This document shows positions 1 to 5,587 of a DNA stretch of 5,763 nucleotides, one piece after another. Position 1 is the first letter of the stretch, and every line of letters starts with the position of its first letter. The notes under the pieces are model-generated. The model was not told the origin of the DNA. It saw only the letters and a list, made by a program, of their open reading frames with translations, and did no database searches. The stretch spans positions 1 through 5,763 of the forward strand of contig JBGTGB010000162.1 of the NCBI GenBank assembly GCA_041746975.1, given 5' to 3'. Source of the DNA: Haliea sp041746975. GTDB lineage: Bacteria; Pseudomonadota; Gammaproteobacteria; Pseudomonadales; Halieaceae. The position numbers were made by a program, and so were the translations under genes.

Positions 1-1
1 G

Positions 2-916
2 CTGCCGGCGGGCGCCCGCGTCATTCCCAACCCGGTGGGGAGTGCCGTGGGCTTCGAATTGGCCCTCGGTCGCTGCCGGGTTATCTGCACGCCGGGTGTA
101 CCCGGGGAGCTGCGGCGCATGCTGGATGCCATCATCGCCGATCTCGGCAGCTCCCTGGAGCGACCCGCACAGCGCCACATCCTGCGTCTGCAGACCTTTG
201 GCCTCGGCGAGTCGACCGCGCAGCAGATAATCAGCGATGCCCTGCCGGACTGGCCCGCCGCAGTGGAACTGGGTTTTCGCGCAGGCGCGCCACAAATGGA
301 GATCAAACTCGCCGTGACCGACGCCGCCGACCTGCCGCTGCGGGACCGTTGTGAACAGCAACTGCGGCAGCTCTTTGGCGATCACATCATCGGTGAAGGC
401 GATACCCAGCTCGCGGCCCGGGTCCTGCAGCTGCTGCAGGCAGAAGGCAGCATTCTCACGACTGCCGAGTCCTGTACCGGCGGCCTCATTGCCAGCATGC
501 TGACCCGCGTTCCCGGATCTTCTGCCGGCTTTCAGGCCGGCTTCGTCACCTATGCCAACGAGATCAAGACCGCGGTGCTGGGGGTGCGATCCGCAACCCT
601 GGCGGTCCACGGCGCGGTCAGCGAGGCAGTGGTCAGGGAAATGGCCCTGGGGGCCCTGGAGCGGTCCGGGGCGGACTATGTCATCGCCGTATCCGGAATC
701 GCCGGCCCCGATGGCGGCAGCCCCGACAAACCGGTGGGCACGGTGTGGCTGGCCTGGGGCAGCGCTGAGCATCTGCAGGCGATCAGCCTGCTGTGGCCGG
801 TGGAGCGCAGCCTGTTCCAGACCATGATCGCTGCCACCGGGCTGGACATGATCCGCCGGCGCCTGCAGGGCATGGCCAGCGAGCCGCGCTATGTCAGCCA
901 GCGCAGGGCGCGCTGA
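2..916 (+). CDS. cinA: CinA family protein, 5'-truncated by the window edge
   Basis: The reading frame is open from the first complete codon, so the true start lies upstream. The GTG at 35 falls inside a conserved motif (NPVGSAVGF, usually NPVGTAPGF) and is not a start. About 304 residues are present against roughly 400-430 for full-length CinA, so about 100-120 are missing. Fragment residues 1 to about 50 are the end of the MoCF-like N-terminal domain (TPGVPGEL). Residues 50-130 are the linker region. From about 134 comes the PncC-type amidase domain with TAESCTGG (catalytic Ser codon 470-472), YANEIK (Lys codon 566-568), GAVSE, SGIAGPDGG and KPVGTV. This family hydrolyses nicotinamide mononucleotide to nicotinate mononucleotide in NAD recycling, and the N-terminal domain is linked to ADP-ribose pyrophosphatase activity. 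The protein should be cytoplasmic. In many bacteria the gene neighbours recA, but none is visible here. The family assignment is firm; the activity is inferred from motifs. Confidence 0.95.
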   Translation: MPAGARVIPNPVGSAVGFELALGRCRVICTPGVPGELRRMLDAIIADLGSSLERPAQRHILRLQTFGLGESTAQQIISDALPDWPAAVELGFRAGAPQMEIKLAVTDAADLPLRDRCEQQLRQLFGDHIIGEGDTQLAARVLQLLQAEGSILTTAESCTGGLIASMLTRVPGSSAGFQAGFVTYANEIKTAVLGVRSATLAVHGAVSEAVVREMALGALERSGADYVIAVSGIAGPDGGSPDKPVGTVWLAWGSAEHLQAISLLWPVERSLFQTMIAATGLDMIRRRLQGMASEPRYVSQRRAR

Positions 917-1372
917 TCAACCCGGGGCGCCGCTGGTCATTGGCGCGCGGTGCCAGACCAGGGTGTGGTAACGGGTGACACCGCGCACCTCGTCCTTGCC
1001 GCTCAACACCAGGGTCTGGCCATCCAGCTCGGCATGCCGCAACTGCTCGGTACCAGGGAAATTGGGGTTTAGACTCTGCGTAACATAATGCACCACGTCA
1101 CCGTTTATCACCCGATAGCGGCCGGCGTAATGAAAATAGCTGCTGTAGGCCGTGGCCTTCACCGCGTCCGGCAATTTGCGGGGGCTCTCGTCTTCCGCCA
1201 GCCGGGCCCGATCATGCAGGCAGATCGAAGCGCTCATCCAGCCGTCTTCGCTGTAAAGAAGCAGGCCGCGGGGCTCATCGCCAAAGGGATTGCTGATTTC
1301 GTCGCGGTCAGAAAAGCCCGTCGACCAGGACTCAAGCTGCCAGGTTCCCACCAGTTGCTGTTGTTCGATCAT
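917..1372 (-). CDS. Lipocalin-like domain protein (Lipocalin_5 type)
   Basis: This 151-residue protein matches the small lipocalin-like family in order. LVGTWQLESW sits near the N-terminus (residues 7-16), followed by NPFGDEPRGLLLYSEDGWMSA (about 28-48). Next comes the central YAGRYRV and VVHYVTQSLNPNFPGTEQLR stretch, then a final strand ending LVWHR. These are the usual strand and turn motifs of a single beta-barrel domain. It has no signal peptide or membrane segment, so it is probably cytoplasmic. The ligand is unknown; family members often sit beside enzymes or in biosynthetic clusters. The ATG at 1370-1372 follows a good ribosome binding site on the minus strand (GAGAGG about 8 bases upstream). 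It lies 22 bp after pdxH and is probably the last gene of that transcript. Its stop directly abuts the cinA stop. Domain identity is well supported; no specific function can be given. Confidence 0.88.
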   Translation of the reverse strand: MIEQQQLVGTWQLESWSTGFSDRDEISNPFGDEPRGLLLYSEDGWMSASICLHDRARLAEDESPRKLPDAVKATAYSSYFHYAGRYRVINGDVVHYVTQSLNPNFPGTEQLRHAELDGQTLVLSGKDEVRGVTRYHTLVWHRAPMTSGAPG

Positions 1373-1394
1373 CTCGTTGCCCTCTCGTCACCCT

Positions 1395-2033
1395 CTAGGG
1401 TTGCAAACGCTCAATGCGCCAGCCACCAGCGCCTTCCCGATGATAACGAAAGCGGTCATGCAGGCGATGAGCGCCACCCTGCCAGAACTCCATGCATTCG
1501 GGTCGCACCCGGTAGCCACCCCAGAAATCCGGGACCGGCACCTCGCCATGGGCAAATTTCTCCTTCAGCGAGCTCATTTGCATTTCCAGTACCGCCCGAG
1601 TGGAAATGGGACGGCTTTGCTTTGAAGCCCAGGCCGCGAGCTGGCTCTCCCGCGGCCGGCTCAGGAAGTAGCGCGCGGAATCCGCCGCCGACATGCGCTC
1701 GGCGCGGCCGGCCACGATTACCTGCCGCTCGAGCATATTCCAGGGGAAAAGCAGCGAAACCATCGGATTATGGGCTATGTCCCGGGCTTTGGCGCTGCTG
1801 AAATTGGTGTAGAAAACAAAGCCGCGGGTGGATACACCCTTGAGCAGGACAATTCGCTGCCAGGGGCAGCTGGCTTCATCTACAGTAGCCAGCACCATGG
1901 CCGTCGGATCGGCAATGTCGCTGCTCACGGCCTGCTCCAGCCAGCTCTCGAACTGTTCGATCGGGCAGCCTGCGAGCATGTCCCGATCCAATCCGCCAGC
2001 CAGGTATTCGCGCCTGAATTCCTCGTATTTCAC
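1395..2033 (-). CDS. pdxH: Pyridoxamine/pyridoxine 5'-phosphate oxidase
   Basis: This cytoplasmic FMN enzyme oxidises pyridoxamine or pyridoxine 5'-phosphate to pyridoxal 5'-phosphate with O2, releasing H2O2; it is the last step of de novo B6 synthesis and is used in salvage. The 212 residues align almost end to end with E. coli PdxH (218 aa). FMN-site motifs are RIVLLK (R60-K65) and FYTNFSSAKA (74-83). Substrate-site residues corresponding to E. coli K72, Y129, R133, S137, R197 and H199 are K65, Y122, R126, S130, R190 and H192. The C-terminal FWGGYRV, EFWQGG and HRLHDRF blocks and the closing RLQP are intact. The start is GTG at 2031-2033: an in-frame stop lies 30 bp upstream with no ATG between, and AAAGGGAAG sits about 5 bases before it. 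It is the middle gene of a three-gene minus-strand run. Confidence 0.97.
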   Translation of the reverse strand: MKYEEFRREYLAGGLDRDMLAGCPIEQFESWLEQAVSSDIADPTAMVLATVDEASCPWQRIVLLKGVSTRGFVFYTNFSSAKARDIAHNPMVSLLFPWNMLERQVIVAGRAERMSAADSARYFLSRPRESQLAAWASKQSRPISTRAVLEMQMSSLKEKFAHGEVPVPDFWGGYRVRPECMEFWQGGAHRLHDRFRYHREGAGGWRIERLQP

Positions 2034-2048
2034 AACGGCTTCCCTTTG
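2034..2048 (-). promoter_or_regulatory. Ribosome binding site supporting the pdxH GTG start
   Basis: Read on the minus strand, the purine-rich AAAGGGAAG ends about 5 bases before the GTG at 2033. No other start codon exists in this frame between here and the stop of the upstream gene at 2061-2063, so this site decides the pdxH start. Confidence 0.6.
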
Positions 2049-2060
2049 GTGAAGGCAGCA

Positions 2061-2366
2061 TTATAGATCATCCCTGGTACTCGGAAAGACAGGCGCCCGC
2101 CGGGCCATGGCGGGGATCTGTGGAAAGGGGAAAAAAGACTGCCAGTCCGGGCCCAGATCGTCCGCCAGCGAGCGGCCCGTGGCCTCCAGGTAACGCGCCT
2201 CCAGCTGCGCCTGCAATTCCGCCTCGGTGGCGATATCCAGCAGCACTGCCGCCTCCATGAGGCCCTCCAGCCGCAGCCGTTGTCCCGGGGGAGCGTCCAG
2301 CCCTGCGGCCAACTGGGACAACAGGGCTGCCAACCGCTGGTCTATGGTCTCGATCAGTCTGTGCAT
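2061..2366 (-). CDS. Conserved-looking hypothetical protein, 101 aa
   Basis: I do not recognise this family. The frame is open further upstream (to 2684), but that extension lies opposite ggt and reads as low-complexity shadow. The ATG at 2364-2366, preceded by GGGGG about 5 bases upstream, gives a sensible 101-residue protein starting MHRLIETIDQRL. Residues 1-70 are rich in Leu, Ala, Glu and Gln and look like several amphipathic helices (LAALLSQLAAGLD, LEGLMEAAVLLDIA, EAELQAQLEARYLEATG). The last 30 are aromatic and proline-rich (GPDWQSFFPFPQIP) and probably extended. There is no signal peptide, membrane segment or cysteine. It is the first gene of a likely transcript with pdxH (27 bp gap) and the lipocalin-like gene, and diverges from ggt. 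Coding status rests on position, tight spacing and plausible composition; a small adaptor or regulator is one possibility. Confidence 0.7.
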   Translation of the reverse strand: MHRLIETIDQRLAALLSQLAAGLDAPPGQRLRLEGLMEAAVLLDIATEAELQAQLEARYLEATGRSLADDLGPDWQSFFPFPQIPAMARRAPVFPSTRDDL

Positions 2367-2454
2367 GTTAGCCCCCGGTTTCCCCCATGCACAGAGTATG
2401 CGTTGCCGGTCAAACCAGTTAAAGTCCACCTTTTGCCACAGGGATCCTGCCATC
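2367..2454. promoter_or_regulatory. Divergent intergenic region between the pdxH transcript and ggt
   Basis: This 88-bp spacer separates two genes transcribed away from each other, so promoters for both directions should lie in or near it. I see no long inverted repeat that would mark a shared operator. For ggt, the only ribosome-binding-like sequence is AGGGA at 2440-2444, about 10 bases before the GTG start. I could not identify a convincing ggt promoter. Confidence 0.5.
2395..2423 (-). promoter_or_regulatory. Weak candidate promoter for the 101-aa gene, pdxH and lipocalin-like gene
   Basis: On the minus strand, TTTAAC (2418-2423) and CATACT (2395-2400) are separated by exactly 17 bases and lie about 30 bases before the ATG at 2366. 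Matches to sigma-70 consensus are 3 of 6 and 4 of 6. Position and spacing are right, but the hexamers are poor. Confidence 0.25.
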
Positions 2455-4194
2455 GTGAAGCTGCGCCATCTCTCCGCCGTATTCGCCCTCTGCCTGGTGT
2501 TTGCCCCCGGCGTCCACGCCCAGGCCGCCACCGCCGCCGAGGCTCCCATCATCGATTTCGGCAGCCGGTTCCTGCCGGTAGTTGCGCGCCAGGGCATGGT
2601 GGTGGGGCCGGAAGAGCTGGCGGCGGAAATCGGCCGTGAGGTGCTTGAGCAAGGTGGCAACGCGGTTGATGCCGCCGTCGCCACAGGTTTCGCCCTGGCG
2701 GTCAGCTATCCGCGCGCCGGCAATCTGGCCGGCGGCGGCTTCATGCTGGTGCACCTGGCCGAAGACAACCGGCAGACGCTGATCGACTACCGGGAAACCG
2801 CCCCCGCCAGCGCCGGCCGCGACCTGTTCCTCAACGAGGCCGGCGAAGTCGACCGCGAGCGCGCCTACTTCAGCCACCAGGCGGCCGGGGTCCCCGGCAC
2901 CGTCGCCGGCCTGGTACTGGCGCAGGAGCGCTATGGCACCCTGCCGCTGCAGCAGGTCATGGCTCCCGCCATCGCCCTGGCCGAGGACGGCTTCGCGGTG
3001 TCCTTCGCGCTCAACCTGGAGATCGATTCCCGGGCCGCGCGGCTGGCGCAGAATCCGGAAGCGCGCAGGCTGTTCCTGACTGCCGAAGGCACAGCCCCTG
3101 CAGTGGGCACTACCTGGCGCCAACCAGAGCTCGCCTGGACCCTGCGCCAGATTGCCGAGCGCGGTCACCAGGGGTTCTACGAAGGAGAAGTGGCGGCACG
3201 TCTGGTAGCAGAAATGGAGGCCGGCAACGGGATCATCACCGCCGCGGACCTCAAGGGCTATCAGGCCCTGGAGCGGGAGCCAGTGCGGGGCAGCTTCCAC
3301 GATGTCGAGCTTGTGTCCACACCACCGCCCTCCTCCGGCGGGATTCACATTATCCAGATGCTGAACATTCTCGAGGGCTACGACCTGGCGGCGATGGGCC
3401 ACAACAGCGCCGCCTATATCCATCATCTGGCAGAGGCAATGAAACTGGCCTATGCCGACCGCAGCAAGTATCTGGCAGACTCCGATTTCCAGCCCGTGCC
3501 GGTGGCAAAGCTGATCGACAAGAACTACGCCGTCCGCCAGCGGACCCTGATCGACTCCGGGCAGGCTAGCCCGGCCGCCTCGATCGCGCCCGGGAAGCTG
3601 CTCGTGGACGAGAGTCACGACACCACCCACTACACGGTTGCCGACCGTTTCGGCAACGTGGTGAGCAACACCTACACCCTCAATTTCAGCTTTGGCTCTC
3701 ACATCGCGGTGCCTGGGACAGGGATGTTGCTGAACAATGAAATGGCCGATTTTGCCGCCAACCCGGGCCAACCCAATCCCTTCGGCCTGGTGGAAAGCGA
3801 GGCCAACCGGATAGAAGGCGGCAAACGGCCGCTGTCGTCGATGAGCCCCACCATGGTGTTCCGGGACGGCAAGCCATGGATCGCGACCGGCAGCCCGGGG
3901 GGCAGCCTGATCATCACCGCGGTGCTGCAGACCGTGCTCAACGCCACCGCCTTCGAGATGAACATCGCCACGGCCGCGGCCGAGCCCCGGGTGCATCACC
4001 AGTGGCAACCAGACAAGCTGGTAGTCGAGCAGGGTATCAGCCCGGACACACTGCGCCTGCTGCAGGCCATGGGACACGACCTGGATGTGGCGCCGCGCAC
4101 ACTGGGGCGCACCCAGTCGATCATGCTGGAGCGCGGCTATCTTCTGGGCGCCACCGATACCCGCAGGCCCGGAGGCCACGTCGCAGCTTACTAG
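2455..4194 (+). CDS. ggt: Gamma-glutamyltranspeptidase / glutathione hydrolase precursor
   Basis: This periplasmic enzyme hydrolyses glutathione and other gamma-glutamyl compounds or transfers the glutamyl group to amino acids. From the GTG at 2455 it is 579 residues, against 580 in E. coli. That start gives a clean signal peptide (KLRH, hydrophobic core, cleavage after GVHA at residue 22). The frame is open back to 2227, with an ATG at 2398, but longer forms bury the signal. The precursor cuts itself before the nucleophile Thr390 (DTTHYT, codon 3622-3624; E. coli Thr391), giving a large subunit of about 23-389 and a small one of 390-579. Matching E. coli residues are R113 (DYRETAP), N410, D432, S461-S462 (RPLSSMSP) and the oxyanion glycines 482-483 (GSPGGS). 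E429 replaces E. coli Gln430, as in human and some bacterial enzymes. The lid-loop region (about 435-448) is present. The gene stands alone, with a spacer on each side. Confidence 0.97.
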   Translation: MKLRHLSAVFALCLVFAPGVHAQAATAAEAPIIDFGSRFLPVVARQGMVVGPEELAAEIGREVLEQGGNAVDAAVATGFALAVSYPRAGNLAGGGFMLVHLAEDNRQTLIDYRETAPASAGRDLFLNEAGEVDRERAYFSHQAAGVPGTVAGLVLAQERYGTLPLQQVMAPAIALAEDGFAVSFALNLEIDSRAARLAQNPEARRLFLTAEGTAPAVGTTWRQPELAWTLRQIAERGHQGFYEGEVAARLVAEMEAGNGIITAADLKGYQALEREPVRGSFHDVELVSTPPPSSGGIHIIQMLNILEGYDLAAMGHNSAAYIHHLAEAMKLAYADRSKYLADSDFQPVPVAKLIDKNYAVRQRTLIDSGQASPAASIAPGKLLVDESHDTTHYTVADRFGNVVSNTYTLNFSFGSHIAVPGTGMLLNNEMADFAANPGQPNPFGLVESEANRIEGGKRPLSSMSPTMVFRDGKPWIATGSPGGSLIITAVLQTVLNATAFEMNIATAAAEPRVHHQWQPDKLVVEQGISPDTLRLLQAMGHDLDVAPRTLGRTQSIMLERGYLLGATDTRRPGGHVAAY

Positions 4195-4237
4195 CCCCTG
4201 CTACCCGGGTCCCTCAATATCGACACATGCTGAAACC

Positions 4238-4264
4238 TGGGGTCGCGCCGTTGGGGACCGCGCC
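4238..4264. repeat. Short imperfect tandem direct repeat
   Basis: TGGGGTCGCGCC (4238-4249) is followed after two bases by TGGGGACCGCGCC (4252-4264). The copies differ by one substitution and one inserted base. This could be a pair of protein-binding half sites or a chance duplication in GC-rich DNA. Confidence 0.35.
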
Positions 4265-4327
4265 AATTCTCCAGCGCGCGACAGTCGTGAACAAAAACAG
4301 CAACCGGAAATGGCGTTGGCGCGTATT

Positions 4328-4357
4328 TTGTGTGGGACTCCGGGAAATGTATATACT
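4328..4357 (+). promoter_or_regulatory. Candidate sigma-70 promoter for the TPR/TonB-C-like gene
   Basis: TTGTGT (4328-4333) and TATACT (4352-4357) are separated by 18 bases. The -10 matches the consensus at 5 of 6 positions and the -35 at 3 of 6, in a locally AT-rich patch. Transcription would start near 4364, giving a leader of roughly 55 nt before the ATG at 4421. Confidence 0.5.
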
Positions 4358-4387
4358 TGGGGTGAAACTCGTCGCCACCTGTAGGTA

Positions 4388-4407
4388 TTCGCGAGAGTGG
4401 TCGCGAA
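4388..4407 (+). promoter_or_regulatory. Perfect 7-bp inverted repeat abutting the ribosome binding site
   Basis: TTCGCGA (4388-4394), a six-base spacer GAGTGG, then TCGCGAA (4401-4407). The right arm shares its last two bases with the Shine-Dalgarno sequence AAGGTGA (4406-4412) of the gene starting at 4421. In RNA this is a stable short hairpin in the leader; in DNA it is a symmetric operator candidate downstream of the promoter. No second copy was noticed in the window. Confidence 0.5.
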
Positions 4408-4412
4408 GGTGA
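4406..4412 (+). promoter_or_regulatory. Ribosome binding site of the TPR/TonB-C-like gene
   Basis: AAGGTGA lies 8 bases before the ATG at 4421. It selects this ATG over the in-frame GTG at 4397, which lies inside the hairpin loop and would put eight extra residues in front of the signal peptide. Confidence 0.65.
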
Positions 4413-4420
4413 CCTCTGCC

Positions 4421-5587
4421 ATGAAAACACTGCGATTACATGCTCTGCTCCTCGCCGGCTCACTGCTGACAGCGCCCCTGTATGCGGACCAGCAGCTCGA
4501 GGAAGCCATCACCCTGCTGGAGAGTGAGCACGGCGCCTACAGCCCGGTTCTGCCTGAGCGTCTCCTGAGTCTCGGGCTGGCGCTGCAACAGGAAGGCCGC
4601 CACGGAGAGGCGGCCGCTGTGCTCAAACGGGGCACTCACCTGGCGCGGGTAAGCAGCGGACTCTACAGCCGCGAACAACTACCGCTACTGGAATCGGAGA
4701 TACGAAGCCTGCATGCCCTGAGGGACTATCTCGCAGTGGACGAGCGCCAGCGCTATCTGTACCGGGTACAGGAACGCGCCCTGCAGGAGCCTGGGGAACG
4801 TGCAGGAGCACTGTTGCAGCAGGCCGATTGGCAACGCCAGGCCTACCTGCTCAGGCTGGACGAGGAACCGGCGCAGCGCCTGCTGCAGATGTGGGAGTAT
4901 AATCGCCTGGCGCTGAATGACATTCTGGCGGCGGAGGGAGATACCTCCATCAAGCTGCTGCAGCCGCTCTACGGCATGCTCCAGGCACAGTACCTGATTT
5001 CCGACCTGCAGTGGCAGGACGGCCCCGGTCTGGGCAGCAGCCACAGTTTCAACGAACAGACATCCCGGTCCCGTGTCGGCAGTTATCGCAAGGACAATTA
5101 CAAAAAGGGGATGGCCGTGCTCAAGGCCATCCACGATCTGGAGCGAGTCCACAGTGAGCAGGACCCGGCCGCTCCCGGCAGGGCCCTGACCATGCTCGGC
5201 GACTGGATGCTGTGGCATGGCGAACGGGAGGACGCGGTCGCGGTCTACCGCGAGGCTATCGGGGAACTTGCCGACAATGCCGATGCCCAATCCGTAGCGG
5301 AGGAGCTGTTTGCAGATCCGGTGGAGTTACCTGCGGTTGCGGGACTGGATGGTGGCGGGCCGCTGCCAAGTCTCGACGGCGGGGATATACTGCTGGAGTT
5401 CGCGGTGACCGCCGAGGGCAAAGTTGCGCGGCTGAGCCGGGTAGACGGCAACAATCAGGCTAACGGGTTTGCCAACAGATTGATGCGCAAGTTACGCAAG
5501 ACGCCCTTCCGACCAAGATTTGACCTTGAGACCGGCGAGCCGGTGGACACCGAAAACCTTAAAGTGGCCTATGACAGTAAATCCTGA
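4421..5587 (+). CDS. Secreted TPR-like protein with TonB-C-like C-terminal domain
   Basis: The 388-residue product begins with a clear signal peptide (MKTLRLH, hydrophobic stretch, cleavage after LYA at residue 22), so it should be periplasmic or membrane-associated. Residues about 45-78 form a TPR-like helix pair (LLSLGLALQQEGRHGEAAAVL). The next segment, with GLYSREQLPLLE (80-91), resembles TPR proteins I associate with marine gammaproteobacteria. A second TPR-like unit lies at about 253-286 (LTMLGDWMLWHGEREDAVAVYREAI). Between them is a mostly helical region with a Ser-rich patch near GLGSSHSF. Residues about 318-385 resemble the TonB C-terminal fold: ILLEFAVTAEGKV, then LMRKLRKTPFRPRF and a final strand. 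There is no N-terminal transmembrane anchor or proline spacer, so it is not a classical TonB. It overlaps the following lipoprotein gene by 17 bp. Function is unknown; protein scaffolding at the envelope is a guess. Confidence 0.85.
   Translation: MKTLRLHALLLAGSLLTAPLYADQQLEEAITLLESEHGAYSPVLPERLLSLGLALQQEGRHGEAAAVLKRGTHLARVSSGLYSREQLPLLESEIRSLHALRDYLAVDERQRYLYRVQERALQEPGERAGALLQQADWQRQAYLLRLDEEPAQRLLQMWEYNRLALNDILAAEGDTSIKLLQPLYGMLQAQYLISDLQWQDGPGLGSSHSFNEQTSRSRVGSYRKDNYKKGMAVLKAIHDLERVHSEQDPAAPGRALTMLGDWMLWHGEREDAVAVYREAIGELADNADAQSVAEELFADPVELPAVAGLDGGGPLPSLDGGDILLEFAVTAEGKVARLSRVDGNNQANGFANRLMRKLRKTPFRPRFDLETGEPVDTENLKVAYDSKS

Larger units (their letters stand above)
4195..4420. other. Intergenic spacer after ggt
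   Basis: This 226-bp stretch has no convincing gene; the open frames crossing it are extensions of shadows and lack family features. It is visibly more AT-rich in its second half. It holds an imperfect direct repeat (4238-4264), a candidate promoter and an inverted repeat next to the downstream start, listed separately. I see no hairpin followed by a T run, so there is no evident intrinsic terminator for ggt. Confidence 0.6.

Noticed and set aside
926..961. GC-rich inverted repeats (GGCGCCGC/GCGGTGCC and CTGGTC/GACCAG) just after the cinA stop, as a terminator
   Set aside because: No T run follows on either strand and the repeats lie within the lipocalin-like coding region.
1088..1801. Plus-strand open frame of 237 codons opposite the lipocalin-like gene and pdxH
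   Set aside because: The translation is Arg/Pro/Ala-rich with no recognisable family and lies opposite two well-supported genes.
2398..2454. ATG at 2398 as the ggt start
   Set aside because: It adds 19 polar and charged residues ahead of an otherwise standard signal peptide and has no better ribosome site.
2419..4179. Long minus-strand open frame of 586 codons opposite ggt
   Set aside because: It is the antisense shadow of a high-GC gene. Its translation is rich in Gly, Arg, His and Gln with no domain, while the plus strand carries intact Ggt motifs throughout.
4259..4323. 8-bp inverted repeat CGCGCCAA (4259-4266) / TTGGCGCG (4316-4323) as a terminator
   Set aside because: The loop is 49 bases and only a short T stretch follows (TATTTTG); chance in GC-rich sequence is likely.
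3876..4412. Plus-strand open frame crossing the end of ggt into the spacer
   Set aside because: Its first part is the frame-shifted ggt sequence, Arg/Gly/His-rich, and the spacer part shows no family features.
4685..5290. Minus-strand open frame of 201 codons opposite the TPR-like gene
   Set aside because: It is a shadow with no evident ribosome site or domain; the plus strand has a signal peptide and a conserved-looking architecture.
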